Shown here: piece after piece, positions 41,702 to 54,397 of the stretch
Layout: every line of letters begins with the position of its first letter
Position numbering within the stretch: the first letter of the stretch is position 1
Assembly: GCA_916613615.1 (NCBI GenBank)
Contig: OU744736.1
Coordinates: forward strand, 10,985,724-11,049,723
DNA: 64,000 nucleotides
Direction: 5' to 3'
DNA from: Steromphala cineraria
Taxonomy: Eukaryota > Mollusca > Gastropoda > Trochida > Trochidae
The notes under the pieces: model-generated
Told to the model about the DNA's origin: nothing
Seen by the model: the letters and a program-made list of their open reading frames with translations, nothing else
Database searches by the model: none
Position numbers and translations under genes: made by a program

Positions 41702-42432
41702 TTTGACTGAAAATAGAATAGGAAAATGTCAGTTCAAATATATTTGAATAATAATAACAGCCAGACAGAAAATTACGATTATAGATAAACTAAACTTCAT
41801 AAAACATTTCTTTTTGAAAAAAACCTAAACTTTTCTTTATACAGTAAGTATCATGCTAAGGACCACTCTGTGGCTTTCATGTTATTTCATTGGCTTTCAC
41901 ATGTATCAAAATACCAAAGATATTAAAAAATCTCAGATATTTACCCAATTTAGTAAGCCCTATTTCTGGAGCATCTTTAGAATACCTCACCAGATGAGCT
42001 CACGTGACATATGATATGATGATGAAAAAGATATATTTCATGTAACTTGGACACAATTTCTACACAAAGCTTAAACAGAACCCACATATATATCAACAGA
42101 AAGGTATTATCATTATAGCTAAAATGAATGGAAGTATCATGTTATCAGAAATGAGCAGGCCGCTGCAAATGATAATGGCCCGCTAAACCCTGACGACGGG
42201 CCAATATCACTTCGTAGCCAAGTGAAGTCACATTAGAATTTAATTTTGAAGTCTTGAACAAATATGGCGACTGTATAAGCGTATCGACTCAAATATTTTG
42301 AACTAATTTAATTATTTTCTTTTACTGTAGGACACAAACTTTCAGCATATATCATCCTAAATATCATGTGACAATAGAACGGCATTAACATATCAAGGAT
42401 TTACACAAATTTTAAAAGGATTATCATTCTTA

Positions 42433-42845
42433 GGCCCTTTTCTCATGCACGAATTTACATACATGATTATTACACACTATGTAATTATACATACATGTGT
42501 AATAGTAAATATACTTTCTGTTCACATGTAGTTAAGCATTATGTTGTATTTGTCAATTACATAGAGCCATGTATTATAATAAACGAAAATATATGAGTAG
42601 ATTCAGTCTAGCGCCAGCTTTCATGATGTTAAGACTTCTTGGCTCCAAGAGAAGAAGAGATTTTCCCTATATGTATATGTAAATTTACATTTACATGACC
42701 TCCTGAGGTCGTGTAAAGTTACTCCTAGTGCAATAATACTCATGTATGTAATTGCGTTCTCATGACACTTTTACATACCCCAAATACATTTACATACATA
42801 CGTAAATTTACTAACATATGTAAAGGTGTGCATGAGAAAAGGGCC
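42433..42845. mobile_element. PIF/Harbinger-type MITE in intron 1
   Basis: The TIR GGCCCTTTTCTCATGCAC is perfect at both ends, flanked by TTA on each side (42430-42432, 42846-42848). A 3-bp TWA target duplication and GGCC ends are typical of PIF/Harbinger. The interior is rich in TACATAC/GTATGTA and encodes nothing. Confidence 0.85.
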
Positions 42846-43233
42846 TTAGTTGCAACCACTAGGTTTAATGATAGATTTGCGAGCCTAAAGTTTTATCCAA
42901 CATTTGTTAAAGATGACTTTTTTATAGAAATTCATAGTACTTATGTTCAGTTTAATTATCAAACATATCTTTGCATCAAATTCAATTAGTGTGATACAGA
43001 ATGATTCAGTTTTCTCATACAACGGCTACATTCTGTTTAGGTTCGAATCAGCCAGATGACGAACGTGATTATGACGTCATCCTTCACTTGTGTAGTCATA
43101 GTGTGTGTTGGCTGTGACGCAATGCTTATTTTGTCGTTTTTTTGTTCATGTACAAGTGTAACTAAGAGTAAAAGAGTAAAATGCGTACAAATTCCATCCA
43201 TTTTAGCTATAATAACGGCAATACAGTTTTTCA

Positions 43234-43330
43234 GGGCATTATCATTTGCACAAGCCCGCGGTCTTTTCAAATGCCCTCTTTTGTCAGGCAGTTAATTGAA
43301 GACCTTGGGCTTCTGCAAATGATAATGCCC
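43234..43330. mobile_element. Short foldback MITE in intron 1
   Basis: GGGCATTATCATTTGCA, then AAGCCC and GGTCTT, pairs with AAGACC, GGGCTT and TGCAAATGATAATGCCC, giving 32-bp arms with few mismatches. A related, shorter fragment is at about 42152-42215 (CTGCAAATGATAATGGCCC). Confidence 0.8.
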
Positions 43331-43823
43331 GGAAAACAGTGTTACCCTTATATTAGAAAAATGCTTGTGTTTGTAAAAGCACATGAGTATTTTAAGGCAT
43401 GATTAATATCAAGAAGGCCTCACAAAAAATAAACCACAAGTCAGACAGAATAATTGTAAACAAAATGACTCCCTCCATAATCAGGAGTTGACAATGGATT
43501 TGCTGTGATTTTGTCAACAAATATAACTAAAATCTACTGAAATTCAAAAGGTGCTTTTCAGATTTTAGAAGATACATTAGCACGAACGTCATGTTATTGG
43601 ATTCACGAATATATATTTAAACCAACATTTAAAAGTCATAATCAAGATTTGGTTCACTTGCATTTTCACATCAAAAATACACTTGGCACATCATCACAAA
43701 ATGTTGTCAAAAACGGGCACCTGCTTGCCCCTATTGAAAAGTGTCAAACTGTTTTAGCGTTCAATTAACTTTAATCATACACTTGTTTTATTTTTACGTT
43801 TGGGATATAGATAGAAAAATTAC

Positions 43824-43940
43824 CTGTTTCTGTTTTTAAACTCCAATGCGTCAGAATATTTTGTTATTTTCGCTCCTACAAGAAAATGATCGCTTTGCGA
43901 TGGTGTGAAAATCAACAATTTGCGGCCATATTGATATTTG
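43824..43940 (-). other. DCDC1: Probable DCDC1 exon 1 (5' UTR); upstream limit estimated
   Basis: The donor on the transcript strand is AGAAACAG|GTAATT at 43823/43824, the best donor upstream of exon 2. No ATG-initiated frame continues into exon 2. The upstream edge is a guess placed just short of the promoter palindrome. Intron 1 would be 41707-43823. Confidence 0.5.
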
Positions 43941-43945
43941 CCGCT

Positions 43946-43966
43946 ATCTCCTTGGAGATGACGTCA
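43946..43966 (-). promoter_or_regulatory. X-box-like palindrome and CRE at the DCDC1 promoter
   Basis: ATCTCCTTGGAGAT (43946-43959) is a near-palindrome that fits most positions of the RFX X-box (GTTNCCNNGGNAAC), and TGACGTCA (43959-43966), a full CRE, overlaps its last base. The position just upstream of the inferred first exon, and the fact that many microtubule and ciliary genes are RFX targets, make a regulatory role plausible but unproven. Confidence 0.45.
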
Positions 43967-44943
43967 CGCTTTTTTTATCGAACATAATTTTTTTACAAAC
44001 TTTCCTTTGACCATAAAATCTTTTAATACGTTATTTTTGTTATGTCAATGAATGGATATTAATATATAAATTTCGATTGTATCCATCTTTAATAATTGCA
44101 AAGGTTTTACGGAAACTACCGAGTGGGTGTACCTGTCGTCTCGGCCTCGGTTTCATCTCAGCATGTTAATGGCGGCCATTTGTAGCTGATGGTGCATCTA
44201 CAACCTTGGTTATAATTGGACACATAGGTGCTTCTGCAGTGTTACCACTTCTATTGATATTGCCTTTGGGTAGGTACACTATCCGTGCGTTTTATGTGCT
44301 GGGCATGAATAATGGTAGAAGGTAGATTACGATATAAACACCACCGGCTTTTGGAAGAGTCGACAAAATGTTGAGTATCTTGGGTCAGGGGGCGAGGTTT
44401 ATCTATATTATTTTGAATAATTATTTGCCTCCAAGGTGACAAATGTTCCATAGAAGACATATTACGAACGCTCCTACTTATATTGTGTTGATCATCAGGA
44501 ATAATGCTGCGGTATACCATAATAAATACACAACAATTGCTCATGATGTGTCCATTATTTTCAATGGCATCAAAAGTAGGCGTGACTGGTAGCTGACAGC
44601 TCACCAACATGAAAGTGACATTCACTCACATATTACGTTATATATACATATGTGACTTAATGATCTCATCATGTCTTCATTGAAAAGTAAACTTGAAAAC
44701 AATTATATCAAACTTATACATGCCACATTAATGCTTTTTGGGCATCATTCCGACAGACCGATTACTCATACTGTGCCCAGTAATCCTATTGATTTTTGTC
44801 CTAATGCCACTTCCTGATTTCCTTCCATAGGTAGGTTATCACTATACATCTGATGATATTCAGATGTTGTCAACAACAATATTTACTTTAAGAGTTCTAC
44901 TCACTGACAAGATTCAGTTAAGTTCCCAATTTGCATAACATAA
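43967..44943. other. Intergenic region between DCDC1 and AP2A, proximal part
   Basis: A locally GC-richer patch at about 44110-44200 contains AATGGCGGCCATTT, a palindromic YY1-like site. It could be the AP2A transcription start, but no supported 5' exon could be delimited. The minus ORF at 44251-44625 has no recognisable domain. Confidence 0.45.
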
Positions 44944-45091
44944 CAGGGATTGGTAAAGGCAGGGCCATGGGCCATTTTGCACATGAAAAGTGAAAGTTTG
45001 AAAATTGTTATTTATATACAATTTTGAAGTCCAGAAAATACTAAAAAGCTTGAAAATGGCCCATTGTCAAAGATGTCTTTCCGTATCCCTG
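44944..45091. repeat. CAGGGATTGG-family MITE, short copy
   Basis: It begins CAGGGATTGGTAAAGG, ends CCGTATCCCTG and contains GGCCATTTTGCA and AATGGCCCATTGTC, shared with 38205 and 49499. No clear TSD. Confidence 0.65.
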
Positions 45092-45204
45092 ACTAATGTG
45101 TGACACATATTGTCTACTGATAAGTGCTAAGCAGGTTGTGACCTCTGTTGATGTTAAAGTACCAAACTCCTTACGTCACTTCGGACACACTTGTGCTAAT
45201 TTAG

Positions 45205-45370
45205 GAGATTAACCTACTGTGTTTTTAAATTTTCGTGGTCTAACGTACATTCGATACCTGTTGATGTCATTCGGGGCCGAACGCGTTAGCGTGAGGCTTC
45301 GAATGTAACATCAACGGTATCGAATCTACGTTAAACCACGAAAATTAAAAAACACAGTAGGTTTATCTCC
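45205..45370. mobile_element. Foldback MITE of about 165 bp
   Basis: GGAGATTAACCTACTGTG, with TTCGTGGT, AACGTA, TCGATACC and TTGATGT, pairs in order with ACATCAA, GGTATCGA, TACGTT, ACCACGAA and CACAGTAGGTTTATCTCC. The arms are about 60 bp with a short GC-rich loop. The architecture resembles the 36991 palindrome, but the sequence differs. Confidence 0.8.
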
Positions 45371-47011
45371 ATTCTACCATGATGAGTTTTTTTAGCGTTT
45401 TAAATGTCATTTCTTTTCTACCGCGTAACGTCAGTTGTGCTTCGGTCAACACTGTGACGTCATAATGTATTGCAGGGTTTTACGGGATGCAACTTTCCTG
45501 AGTATTTGATGCAGAAAATGTCAGGAGGACCCCCAAAAACTAACCATGTGGGTCCTCTGTGACTCAGTATTATTCTGATACGAATATCTGATTTTTCAAT
45601 GAAAATACATTTCAGTATGATTTTCATGTCAAGATGGTATTAAATCATCAACCAATAACCATCCCATTAAAGGCAATTCTTTATAAACCTTTCCATTAAG
45701 TATGAAACTTCTATAATGTTTTTAAGGACTCCTGAAATAGGAAAAGGACTCCTAAAAATATATGCTTGGAGTCCCCAGGACTCTCGGTTTTGATTGACTA
45801 TGTAAAACCCTGTATTGTGCTTATGACGTCAAAGGTTGACATCACTCAAACCAAAACCGGTTGCGGTAGCTTATTGATCTAAATTCAGCCTTTCGTTTAA
45901 AATTACACTATTTCCTGGACAAAAACATGCATGATATTGATGCGAACCAAACTCTACTTATATAAAAGTATGGGTAGTATAATGATAAAAGACTTTAAGT
46001 TAGTATTCAGACGAAGCAACTCCCGAAGCGTACGCATATCGACTCGTTCGTTTCTATGGCAGTGTGTATCAAACCGCGGTGAATCGCCAGTCATAAAAAT
46101 CGTGTTCGAACGTAGGTTCGACCATAGAAATAAACCAATGAAATTCGAGGATTTTGAAATGTCATTGTAGAATAAATGTTTGACTTTGTGTTAGATAATA
46201 TTGCTGTTCCAATTTAACAATTCCTCATTTTTTTGCCATCATATTGATTGAATATTATTAGTAGCAAGACAACAAAGATGCTTTCTTTTTTGTGTGTAGA
46301 TATCATACGATAAGTGTGTCTTTCTCTGTTTGAAAAAAAAACTTTTGGATATTTTAGTCAAATCAATATTTTTTCTCATTATTTAAGATTTCCAATATAA
46401 AGGACACAAATTTGGCAATTTAACACATCAGAAAAATGTATGATATCATTTATGACTATCTATGATCTCTATCATGACTTATTTGAGTTTAATTTATGTT
46501 CAAGGTAATGTGTTAAGGTGCTATAATCCCAGGAAATATCGATTGATTGATTCAATTCGATTCAAAAACCTAAAAAGCATGTTGTCTACCAGTCGCTCTA
46601 AGTAACATATTCAGCCATCAGAAACGGAAATACTCAAAGACAATTAATAGAAATATCAGCAAATAAGAAACCTTAGAAATTCCACGAAAATTATCAAACC
46701 TGTTGACCTATAATTAATAACCAATAACATTCAGTAAGTGAAGTGAAAACAGAACATTGCTTTCAGAGAATAAAGATATCTCTTTCTTGTGTACCACACC
46801 AACTTCTTGAATTCCTATCAAAGATGTAGGGAAAGATTGTGTTTTTATTGACAATAAGTAAGTTTAATGACTAGTTTCTATCCAAAAACTGAAATAAAAT
46901 CAAATATAAATCAATGAATAGGAGAGTTACATCAAACAATGTGAACCTGTCATACGAAACTTTGTCGTTGATTAGTCTTAGATTATAACTCCTGCAACCA
47001 AAAGTTTTTGT
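45371..47011. other. Intergenic, no recognised features
   Basis: AT-rich unique sequence. The ORF at 45931-46170 has no domain. I see nothing to annotate. Confidence 0.5.
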
Positions 47012-47382
47012 TATCCCAAGCGGGGGATATAGTATTCAGCTCCGTACGTCCGTACGTACATACGTCCGTCCCGCTTCTTGTTAGCGCGATATCTAATGAA
47101 CCGCTCAACCTAGAATCTTCAAACTTGGTACCAGTCTTCATCTGGGGAATACGCAGACCTGAAAAGTTTTCGGTGACCTTGACCTCATTTTCAAGGTCAC
47201 GACGAGACTTTGACCAGTTTTGAAAATGTTGTTAGCGCCATATCACATGAACCCATGAACCTTGAGTCTTCACGTGGGACATAGTATTCAGCTCCGTACG
47301 TCCGTCCGTACGTCTGTCCCGCTTCTTGTTGTTAACATCAATTTGCAGCGGGGGATCTTGTCACCTTTGTGACAAATACTTG
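47012..47382 (+). mobile_element. Family C tandem-core element, one-core copy
   Basis: It begins ATCCCAAGCGGGGGAT, has ATAGTATTCAGCTCCGTACG and CGTACGTC repeats, one 150-bp core (TTAGCGCGATATCTAATGAA) and a terminal partial core, and ends GCGGGGGATCTTGTCACC plus TTTGTGACAAATACTTG. The end hairpin TGTCACCTTTGTGACA is shared with 47888-49003. Confidence 0.82.
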
Positions 47383-47887
47383 GTTTTTTTTGCTTTTTAA
47401 ACGCAATTACAGTCTCTGCAAACAAATTGATATTTGCCAAGACAAAAAAAAGTGATGGATATTTGTAAAAAAACCAATTTGGTTTCAGTTGCCCATAGGG
47501 ATAGGAAAATTACTCGCTTTATGATCTTATATTCTGCTACCAAACTTAAGGATCCAAGGTTTTCATTTATGGTCAATTATTTCTGCTATCAGGATATCTT
47601 CTTTTGAATCATTTTGAAGTTTTGGCCTATATTAGGTTGCATTTAAAGTGTTTCAGATACCCCCTCAATTAAACGCTTCAATTATTCTTAGGCCATGAAT
47701 AATGCAGAGAAATTTAAGGATGACAACTTCTTTGTTCATTGTATGCGCCATTTTGACACAGATTCTTGTTTCGTTCTCAAGAATCTTGAAGTTGTCATCC
47801 ATATATTCCTGTGCATTATTGTCATTCCAACTTCTAACATGCCTCTCAAAGAAGTTATGCCATGAACTTCATAGATTCATAGTTTTT
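47383..47887. other. Spacer between the two family C copies
   Basis: No gene or recognisable repeat. The ORF at 47702-47926 is chance. Confidence 0.5.
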
Positions 47888-49003
47888 ATCCCCCGCCGTG
47901 CGTTTAGCGCGAAGCGGGGGATATAGTATTCAGCTCCGTACGTCCGTCCCGCTTCTTGTTAGCGCGATATCTAATGAACTGCTCAACCTAGAATCTTCAA
48001 ACTTGGTACCAGTCTTCATCTGGGGAATACGCAGACCTGAAAAGGTTTCAGTGACCTTGACTTCATTTTCAAGGTCACAGCGAGACTTTGACCAGTTTTG
48101 AAAATGTTGTTAGCGCGATATCTAATGAACCGCTCAACCTAGAATCTTCAAACTTGGTACCAGTCTTCATCTGGGGAATACGCAGACCTGAAAAGTTTTC
48201 GGTGACCTTGACTTCATTTTCAAGGTCACAGCGAGACCTTGACAAGTTTTGAAAATGTTGTTAGCGCGATATCTAATGAACCGCTCAACCTAGAATCTTC
48301 AAACTTGGTACCAGTCTTCATCTGGGGAATACGCAGACCTGAAAAGTTTTCGGTGACCTTGACTTCATTTTCAAGGTCACAGCGAGACTTTGACCAGTTT
48401 TGAAAATGTTGTTAGCGCGATATCTAATGAACCGCTCAACCTAGAATCTTCAAACTTGGTACCAGTCTTCATCTGGGGAATGCGCAGACCTGAAAAGTTT
48501 TTGGTAACCTTGACCTCATTTTCAAGGTCACAGCGAAACCTTGACCAGTTTTGAAAATGTTGTTAGCGCGATATCTAATGAACCGCTCAACCTAGAATCT
48601 TCAAACTTGGTACCAGTCTTCATCTGGGGAATACGCAGACCTGAAAAGTTTTCGGTGACCTTGTCCTCATTTTCAAGGTCACAGAGAGACTTTGACCAGT
48701 TTTGAAAATGTTGTTAGCGCGATATCTAATGAACCGCTTAACCTAGAATCTTCAAACTTGGTACCAGTCTTCATCTGGGGAATACGCAGACCTGAAAAGT
48801 TTTCGGTGACCTTGACCTCATTTTCAAGGTCACGGCGAGACTTTGACCAGTTTTAAAAATGTTGTTAGCGCCATATCTCATGAACCCATTAACCTTGAGT
48901 CTTCACGGGGGACATAGTATTCTGCTCCGTACGTCCGTCCAGCTTCTTGTTGTTAACATCAATTTGCGGCGGGGGATCATGTCACCTTTGTGACAAATAC
49001 TTG
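47888..49003 (+). mobile_element. Family C tandem-core element, six full cores plus terminal partial core
   Basis: The 5' hairpin ATCCCCCGC...GCGGGGGAT (47888-47932) is followed by CGTACGTCCGTCC. Cores start at about 47959, 48111, 48261, 48412, 48563 and 48714 (period 151 bp), and a degenerate last core starts at about 48864. The end is GGCGGGGGATCATGTCACC and TTTGTGACAAATACTTG. Each core holds TGACCTTGAC and CAAGGTCAC. Similar ORFs in the two copies are translations of the repeat, not proteins. I read it as a Helentron/pearl-like non-autonomous element. Confidence 0.87.
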
Positions 49004-49374
49004 TTAAATTTGGTGATGCCCTTCATTTAGAGATTTCAAAGACAGACACATGAAAATGATGCTGACCTTGACATCATTTCATCATTGAAGTCAATCTTAC
49101 CACTTTTCAAACAAAAGTGTGTGACAGAAATTATTTTGGTCATCACTCATCACAACTCTCTTTTTTATCATTAATTTCATTTATGAAATATGAAGCACCT
49201 ATTCAAGGGTAAAAATAAGTTAATCTTATCACATGTGTTAAGTTAAAAGCGGTATGAAATGTTGCCAAAACTTGTTGAATTTTATTTATTCCGACCTTTA
49301 TGAGCATTATTACTGGATAGTGTAAATCAAAAGAAATGGCAATAAAAGATCATAATGACATTCTTCTTTTCCAG
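49004..49374. other. Region just upstream of the AP2A start exon
   Basis: AT-rich. CTTTTCCAG at 49366-49374 looks like a splice acceptor directly before the start exon, implying an upstream non-coding exon; without it this would be promoter. Confidence 0.45.
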
Positions 49375-49388
49375 GTAAATGATTCAGT

Positions 49389-49452
49389 ATGCCGGCTGTA
49401 AAAGGGGATGGCATGCGAGGTCTCGCAGTTTTTATATCAGACATCAGAAACT
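49389..49452 (+). CDS. AP2A: AP2A coding exon 1
   Basis: ATG at 49389 in TTCAGTATGCC. Twenty-one codons, then one base of C22; the donor AGAAACT|GTAAGT is strong. A possible acceptor CTTTTCCAG precedes at 49374, so the exon may start at 49375 with 14 nt of UTR. Confidence 0.94.
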
Positions 49453-52400
49453 GTAAGTTTTGAATCACTTGTATTTTGTTATTCATGTGCTTAAAATTCA
49501 GGGAATCAGATTGGGTAAGGCCTTGGCCATGGGCTGTTTTGAACGTTTGATAAAAAAATGAACCATGTGCCATTTTTAATATTGGATAAAAAAATGGCCC
49601 ATTCAAATTTTGAATTTACAGTTTACTATTGACAGAACGGCAATGGCCGTTTTAGTATCAGAAAACTACTAAAAATAATGAAAATGTCATTGTCAAGATG
49701 ACAAGATGTCTCTCCCAATCCCTGAATAAATGTTCACATTTATCAGAATCAATCAACTGTTTAGATCTATATGTGTGTCTTATATTTTACTTCATTAAAC
49801 ATTGTGATGTCAAATCACATGTCCTTATCCATGGCCATGGTTAGATATCACAGTGTGTTCAGTGACCAAACCTGGCTTCTTGGTGAAACAGTATAACAGT
49901 GTATTCTGTTGCAAAGTTTGTGTGAATGTCAAACATACTGTCACATGAACATAGTGTTATTCATGAGTGATAGTGATTAATTGAGTGATTATTACTTTTA
50001 TGAAGCCCACAGATTGAATGATTACCGTATCAAATTCATCTTTGTCATTAGATACTAAGCCTAATATTTGTCATAAAAATTTTGTGTCGTAATTTCGCTA
50101 TTAATTCAACATCTCCAATAATTTGGCCACATATTTTACTGGCATTAATAGAGAAATTACAATATTGTATCTTCTGCCCTGACTGGGAAGGTGCCTGGAG
50201 TCAAATTATGTAATATAATGTGTTTAAGATATCATTTATTATGAAGCATTATATAGTACTTTTAGTAGCTTCTCCTTATAGGCCATTGAAAAAGAAATTA
50301 CTTATCCAACATCAATTGTGCAACAAAAGAGTCATTATTATCCATTTTTGGCTCACTTGACCTGTAAGGCCCGATGGGCTTATGGCATGGCATAGTGTCC
50401 GGCACCTGTCCGTCTTCTGTGGAACCATAAGGCCTAGAAAGCTGAAACTTTATGTACAGACTGAGTCAGACTCCTTGACTGGTGGGGATCATAATTCACA
50501 ACTTTGGTGGCCCTGTGGTCCCAAATAAGGGCCACAAGGCCACACCCTAAAAACCTATTTTCATCTTCTTTTCCAGAAGCATAAGGCCTAGAAAGCTGAA
50601 ATTTGTTGGCCCCTTCTAAAGGGGAACCACATTTGCCACACCCTAAAGCAAAATTGATATGAAGCCTGATGAGCTACAGAGCCAATGGCTCTATTTTCCC
50701 CTTAACCAACCTTTTTGTTACGAGTTGCCACTGTATTATATCAAAATCTTGGAAGTGCTGTGAACAATTGTAGAGGTCCTCAGGGTCTAAAAGTGAAAGC
50801 AAACAGGTGTATTAACAAGTTACCCTTAAAACAGGGGTAATTTTTGTGAAATGATTGTGATATTCATAAATGGTTCCACTACAAGCTTTAATGAACACTC
50901 CACAGTACAGTTTAAAATATGTTGACTTTATATGTCTAGGAACGAATTGAAATTTGGTTAGCATTGAAGAAGTACGGAAAAGTAATTGAAATAAGTGACA
51001 TAAGTTTTATATGTTTTTTTTATAATTTTTGTTTTAGAAATACACCAAGTTTACTTTGATTTAGATATAAGCCATATAGCAGGGTTGAGAGATCAAGGTA
51101 TACTGACATATCAAACCGTACTGTTTGCATCAGAAAAAAAAATACAAAAAATCAAATATCTTGCCTTCTTATCCAAACAATCAACCACCTGCATTGGCGT
51201 AACATTCAGGAAAAGTCCTCTGACTAATGGACACTCAAAATGTAGATATGTTGTCATCTTGAGAAACTATAACAAAAAAACTCCCTAAAAAAGCAATTCA
51301 TAAACAATTAAAACAAAAAGAATTTTTCTTTACTAAAAAACTATTTGCCTAATCACTGCATCGAGCATGGCACTTTCATTGCATTGAAGCAAAGCTTCAG
51401 ACAGTAGGTCAATATTTGTTTAGAAAGTAGTACGGGGGTTCTGGTATTGACGGTACTTAAATCTCTCCATTGAATCAGCCTACTCTGTATGCTAAGTGCA
51501 TCCAAGGACCAAGTCTGTGATCAAAGAATCTTACCATCTTTAATTGGATACAAAAAAGTTTGTATCAGGACATGATTTCCCAGCTGGTTATTCTGCTGAG
51601 CGGACAGAATTAGGTGAACAATTGATTGGCTAACGTTAGACTGTAACACAGTCTCCAAATCAGTGATTTTTATCTTGTGAGGAAACTTCATGCCTTGAAT
51701 TGAAATTGTGATTCCTGATTCTGGGTATTTTGATACTGTAGATCAATGTTTATTTATTTGATATTATTTGGAGAAGTATCTTTGGCTGTTGCAGATATGT
51801 TATAGCAGTTTATTTTCAAATGTGGCAAAACAGAAATATGTATTATAAATAACTTACAAATCATTGTCATATTTATACTCAATGTCTCAATACAACTCAA
51901 AACAATGTTTATTCTTTTCATTTTGAAAGAAAGAAATGTTAGAGAAAAACAAAGAGGTGGTATTTTTACCAAGCCTTTATTCTTAGTGAAACTGAAATTA
52001 AAATCAGTGGTATAAACTTTGAAACAGAAATCAGCAAATAATGTATATGTAGACAATATACAAATCAAGATAAGAATTTTTAGGATTCAATGATTGTCAC
52101 AATTTTAGCAAAAATGATATTGGCCATTTCTATAACCTCATTAGTTAATTATTTACTGTTAATCAAAAATATTATATTGTTTCTGAAAATGAGATGTCAT
52201 GCCACAACTCGGAACATTCTTCTCATGTCCCTAAACTGTATAACTACTATCATTAAAATTATTTGATTGTTTTTTATTATGATCCTGCCATACTTTCAAG
52301 TATGATAAATTGTTTATAGGAAAAAAGATTCAGATATGAACACTTGCTTTGTGTTGAATATTGACAACCCAAGGTACATGTCCTTTGATGATTATAGTTC

Positions 52401-54366
52401 ACATTAACAATTACACAATGACTGGAAGCAAGTCTATCCAACTCTGTGCCATGCTGTATCTACGTTAGAGATTCACTGATTGGATGAAATGGATTTCGTC
52501 TTGTGTAGTCAGGGGTTGTTGGTCATGAATGATTTACAATGCACACTCATTACCTAGTTGCAAATAAGGACATCATGTTTTTATCCTGTTGGATCTAGTT
52601 GAAAGAAAGTAAGGCACTAAAGGCAGTTCAACTCTTTAGTTAAACAGACCAAATTGACTTTCACTGAGTTCCTAGCCGTGAACTTTTTCCGAACCACTGA
52701 CTCGAGACATTTCAAATTTAGTGTACGACTCCTTGCCTAGTAAGGATTATGATTTATACTAGGTTTGTGATCCACATCCTAAAAATCTTAATTCAATAGA
52801 TAAATAAATGAAACCTTCTGTACAGACTCATTAGCTGATGAGGTTTATGAAACAGATTTACTAACCCCTAAAAAAGACCCCAACGGGCCTGACCTAAAAC
52901 CCTATGTTTATGTTGCTCTTCAGAAACAAAATGCTTAGAAATTTGAAACATATCTTAGCTGATCAGGATTCTAATTTATAGATTTGGTGATAAAGTGTCA
53001 ACTGTCAAACCTGTATTGTATTCAAGGAATTCAGTTGTCTTATGATTCTGCATTGTCAGCAGAAATTGTTGCCTTCATAATACAAGGGTGTGAAAGATTC
53101 CGTGCCAATAACAGAGATAAAACCAACAATGGGAAGGGATTCTGTATTTTAGAAAGAACAGTCTTTTAGATATACAGTAGAACACGGATATAGCAAACAA
53201 TCGGATATAGTGAAAAAAATTTGAAGTCCCGTCGGAAGCCTTATGCATTGCAGCCAAACATGAGTAGCGAACACTGGATATAGCAAACTAAGTTATTTGG
53301 TCCCTTGGAGTTTGTTGTATCAGTGTTCTACTGTAATCATCATGACAGTAGTTTTCCACAACATTTTGTGAACATTTAAATCAATGTCATCAGTAATACC
53401 AAAGAAACACAAGACCTTTAAATTTCATGTGTTTTTATTTCTCTCTGTTGCATCCAAAGTCTGGTCATTTATTTTAGCAGCAATGAGGATATAACTTAAT
53501 CAAGTTATTTTTAAATGGAACAAACTTTGACAGATTTGACAATTTGGTGCACAAAAAGCTCCTCTGAAAACTGTTTTGTCAGAAGAATATAAGAAGCATT
53601 TAGATAATCCATTTTGCATGAATATTTCATTCTTTAATGCCCAATAATCAGCTTAAAATTGAGAGTAAGGATGAAGTGCAGTGTCTGCTAATGGATATTT
53701 TCTATTCAAGGTATCTAAATACGATGTTTAGTGCATTTGCTGCAGTTTTGCTTGGAGAGCATTAGGGCATATGCTAATGATTTGGATTTGTCCAGTTCAC
53801 TGGAAGCAGATGAAATATTTTGAGGAAAACATGAACTTTCGCTATAATTACTTTTATTCAGTACTATTGAACATACTTTGCTCAAGAATTGCCAGTATGA
53901 GTAACTCAGGAAATAAAAAGAGAACTTCCAATTATCTAAAGTACTAAAGTAATTATTGCCATGATAAAAATTTTTTTAGAAAGTTTTCTATATAAAATAA
54001 TTTAGGTTTTGATATGTTATCTATAATTCTAAACTCATAAATAAAAACAGAGTAAAGTGACCTTATTTTAGCTGATACAATGTTTATCACCAAAGACACA
54101 AAGCCAACAATGCCTTTGCGTTAGCTGGCTTTGTTAGTGGCTGTGAAGCTGTAAATTGTAATGGGAAAGATGAGAGCTCTGTCTGGACCTTAGCTACTTA
54201 ATGGGTTTAAGAAATGTCTTTTTGATGTGAAAATTAAAACCAGAATGTATTCTCGTATGATTTGACGTGAAACAAATTATTTTGGAGAGATTGTGTTAAG
54301 ATTTCTGAACATAATTAGCAGCCCCGTCTAAGGACGGGGCTGCTATCAGTTTTTGTGAAGTTTCCA

Positions 54367-54397
<31 letters not shown>

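Noticed and set aside
47008..48101. Two similar short ORFs that looked like a conserved small protein family
   Set aside because: Their similarity comes from being the same repeat core (family C); cores vary in number and the frame is not kept across cores.
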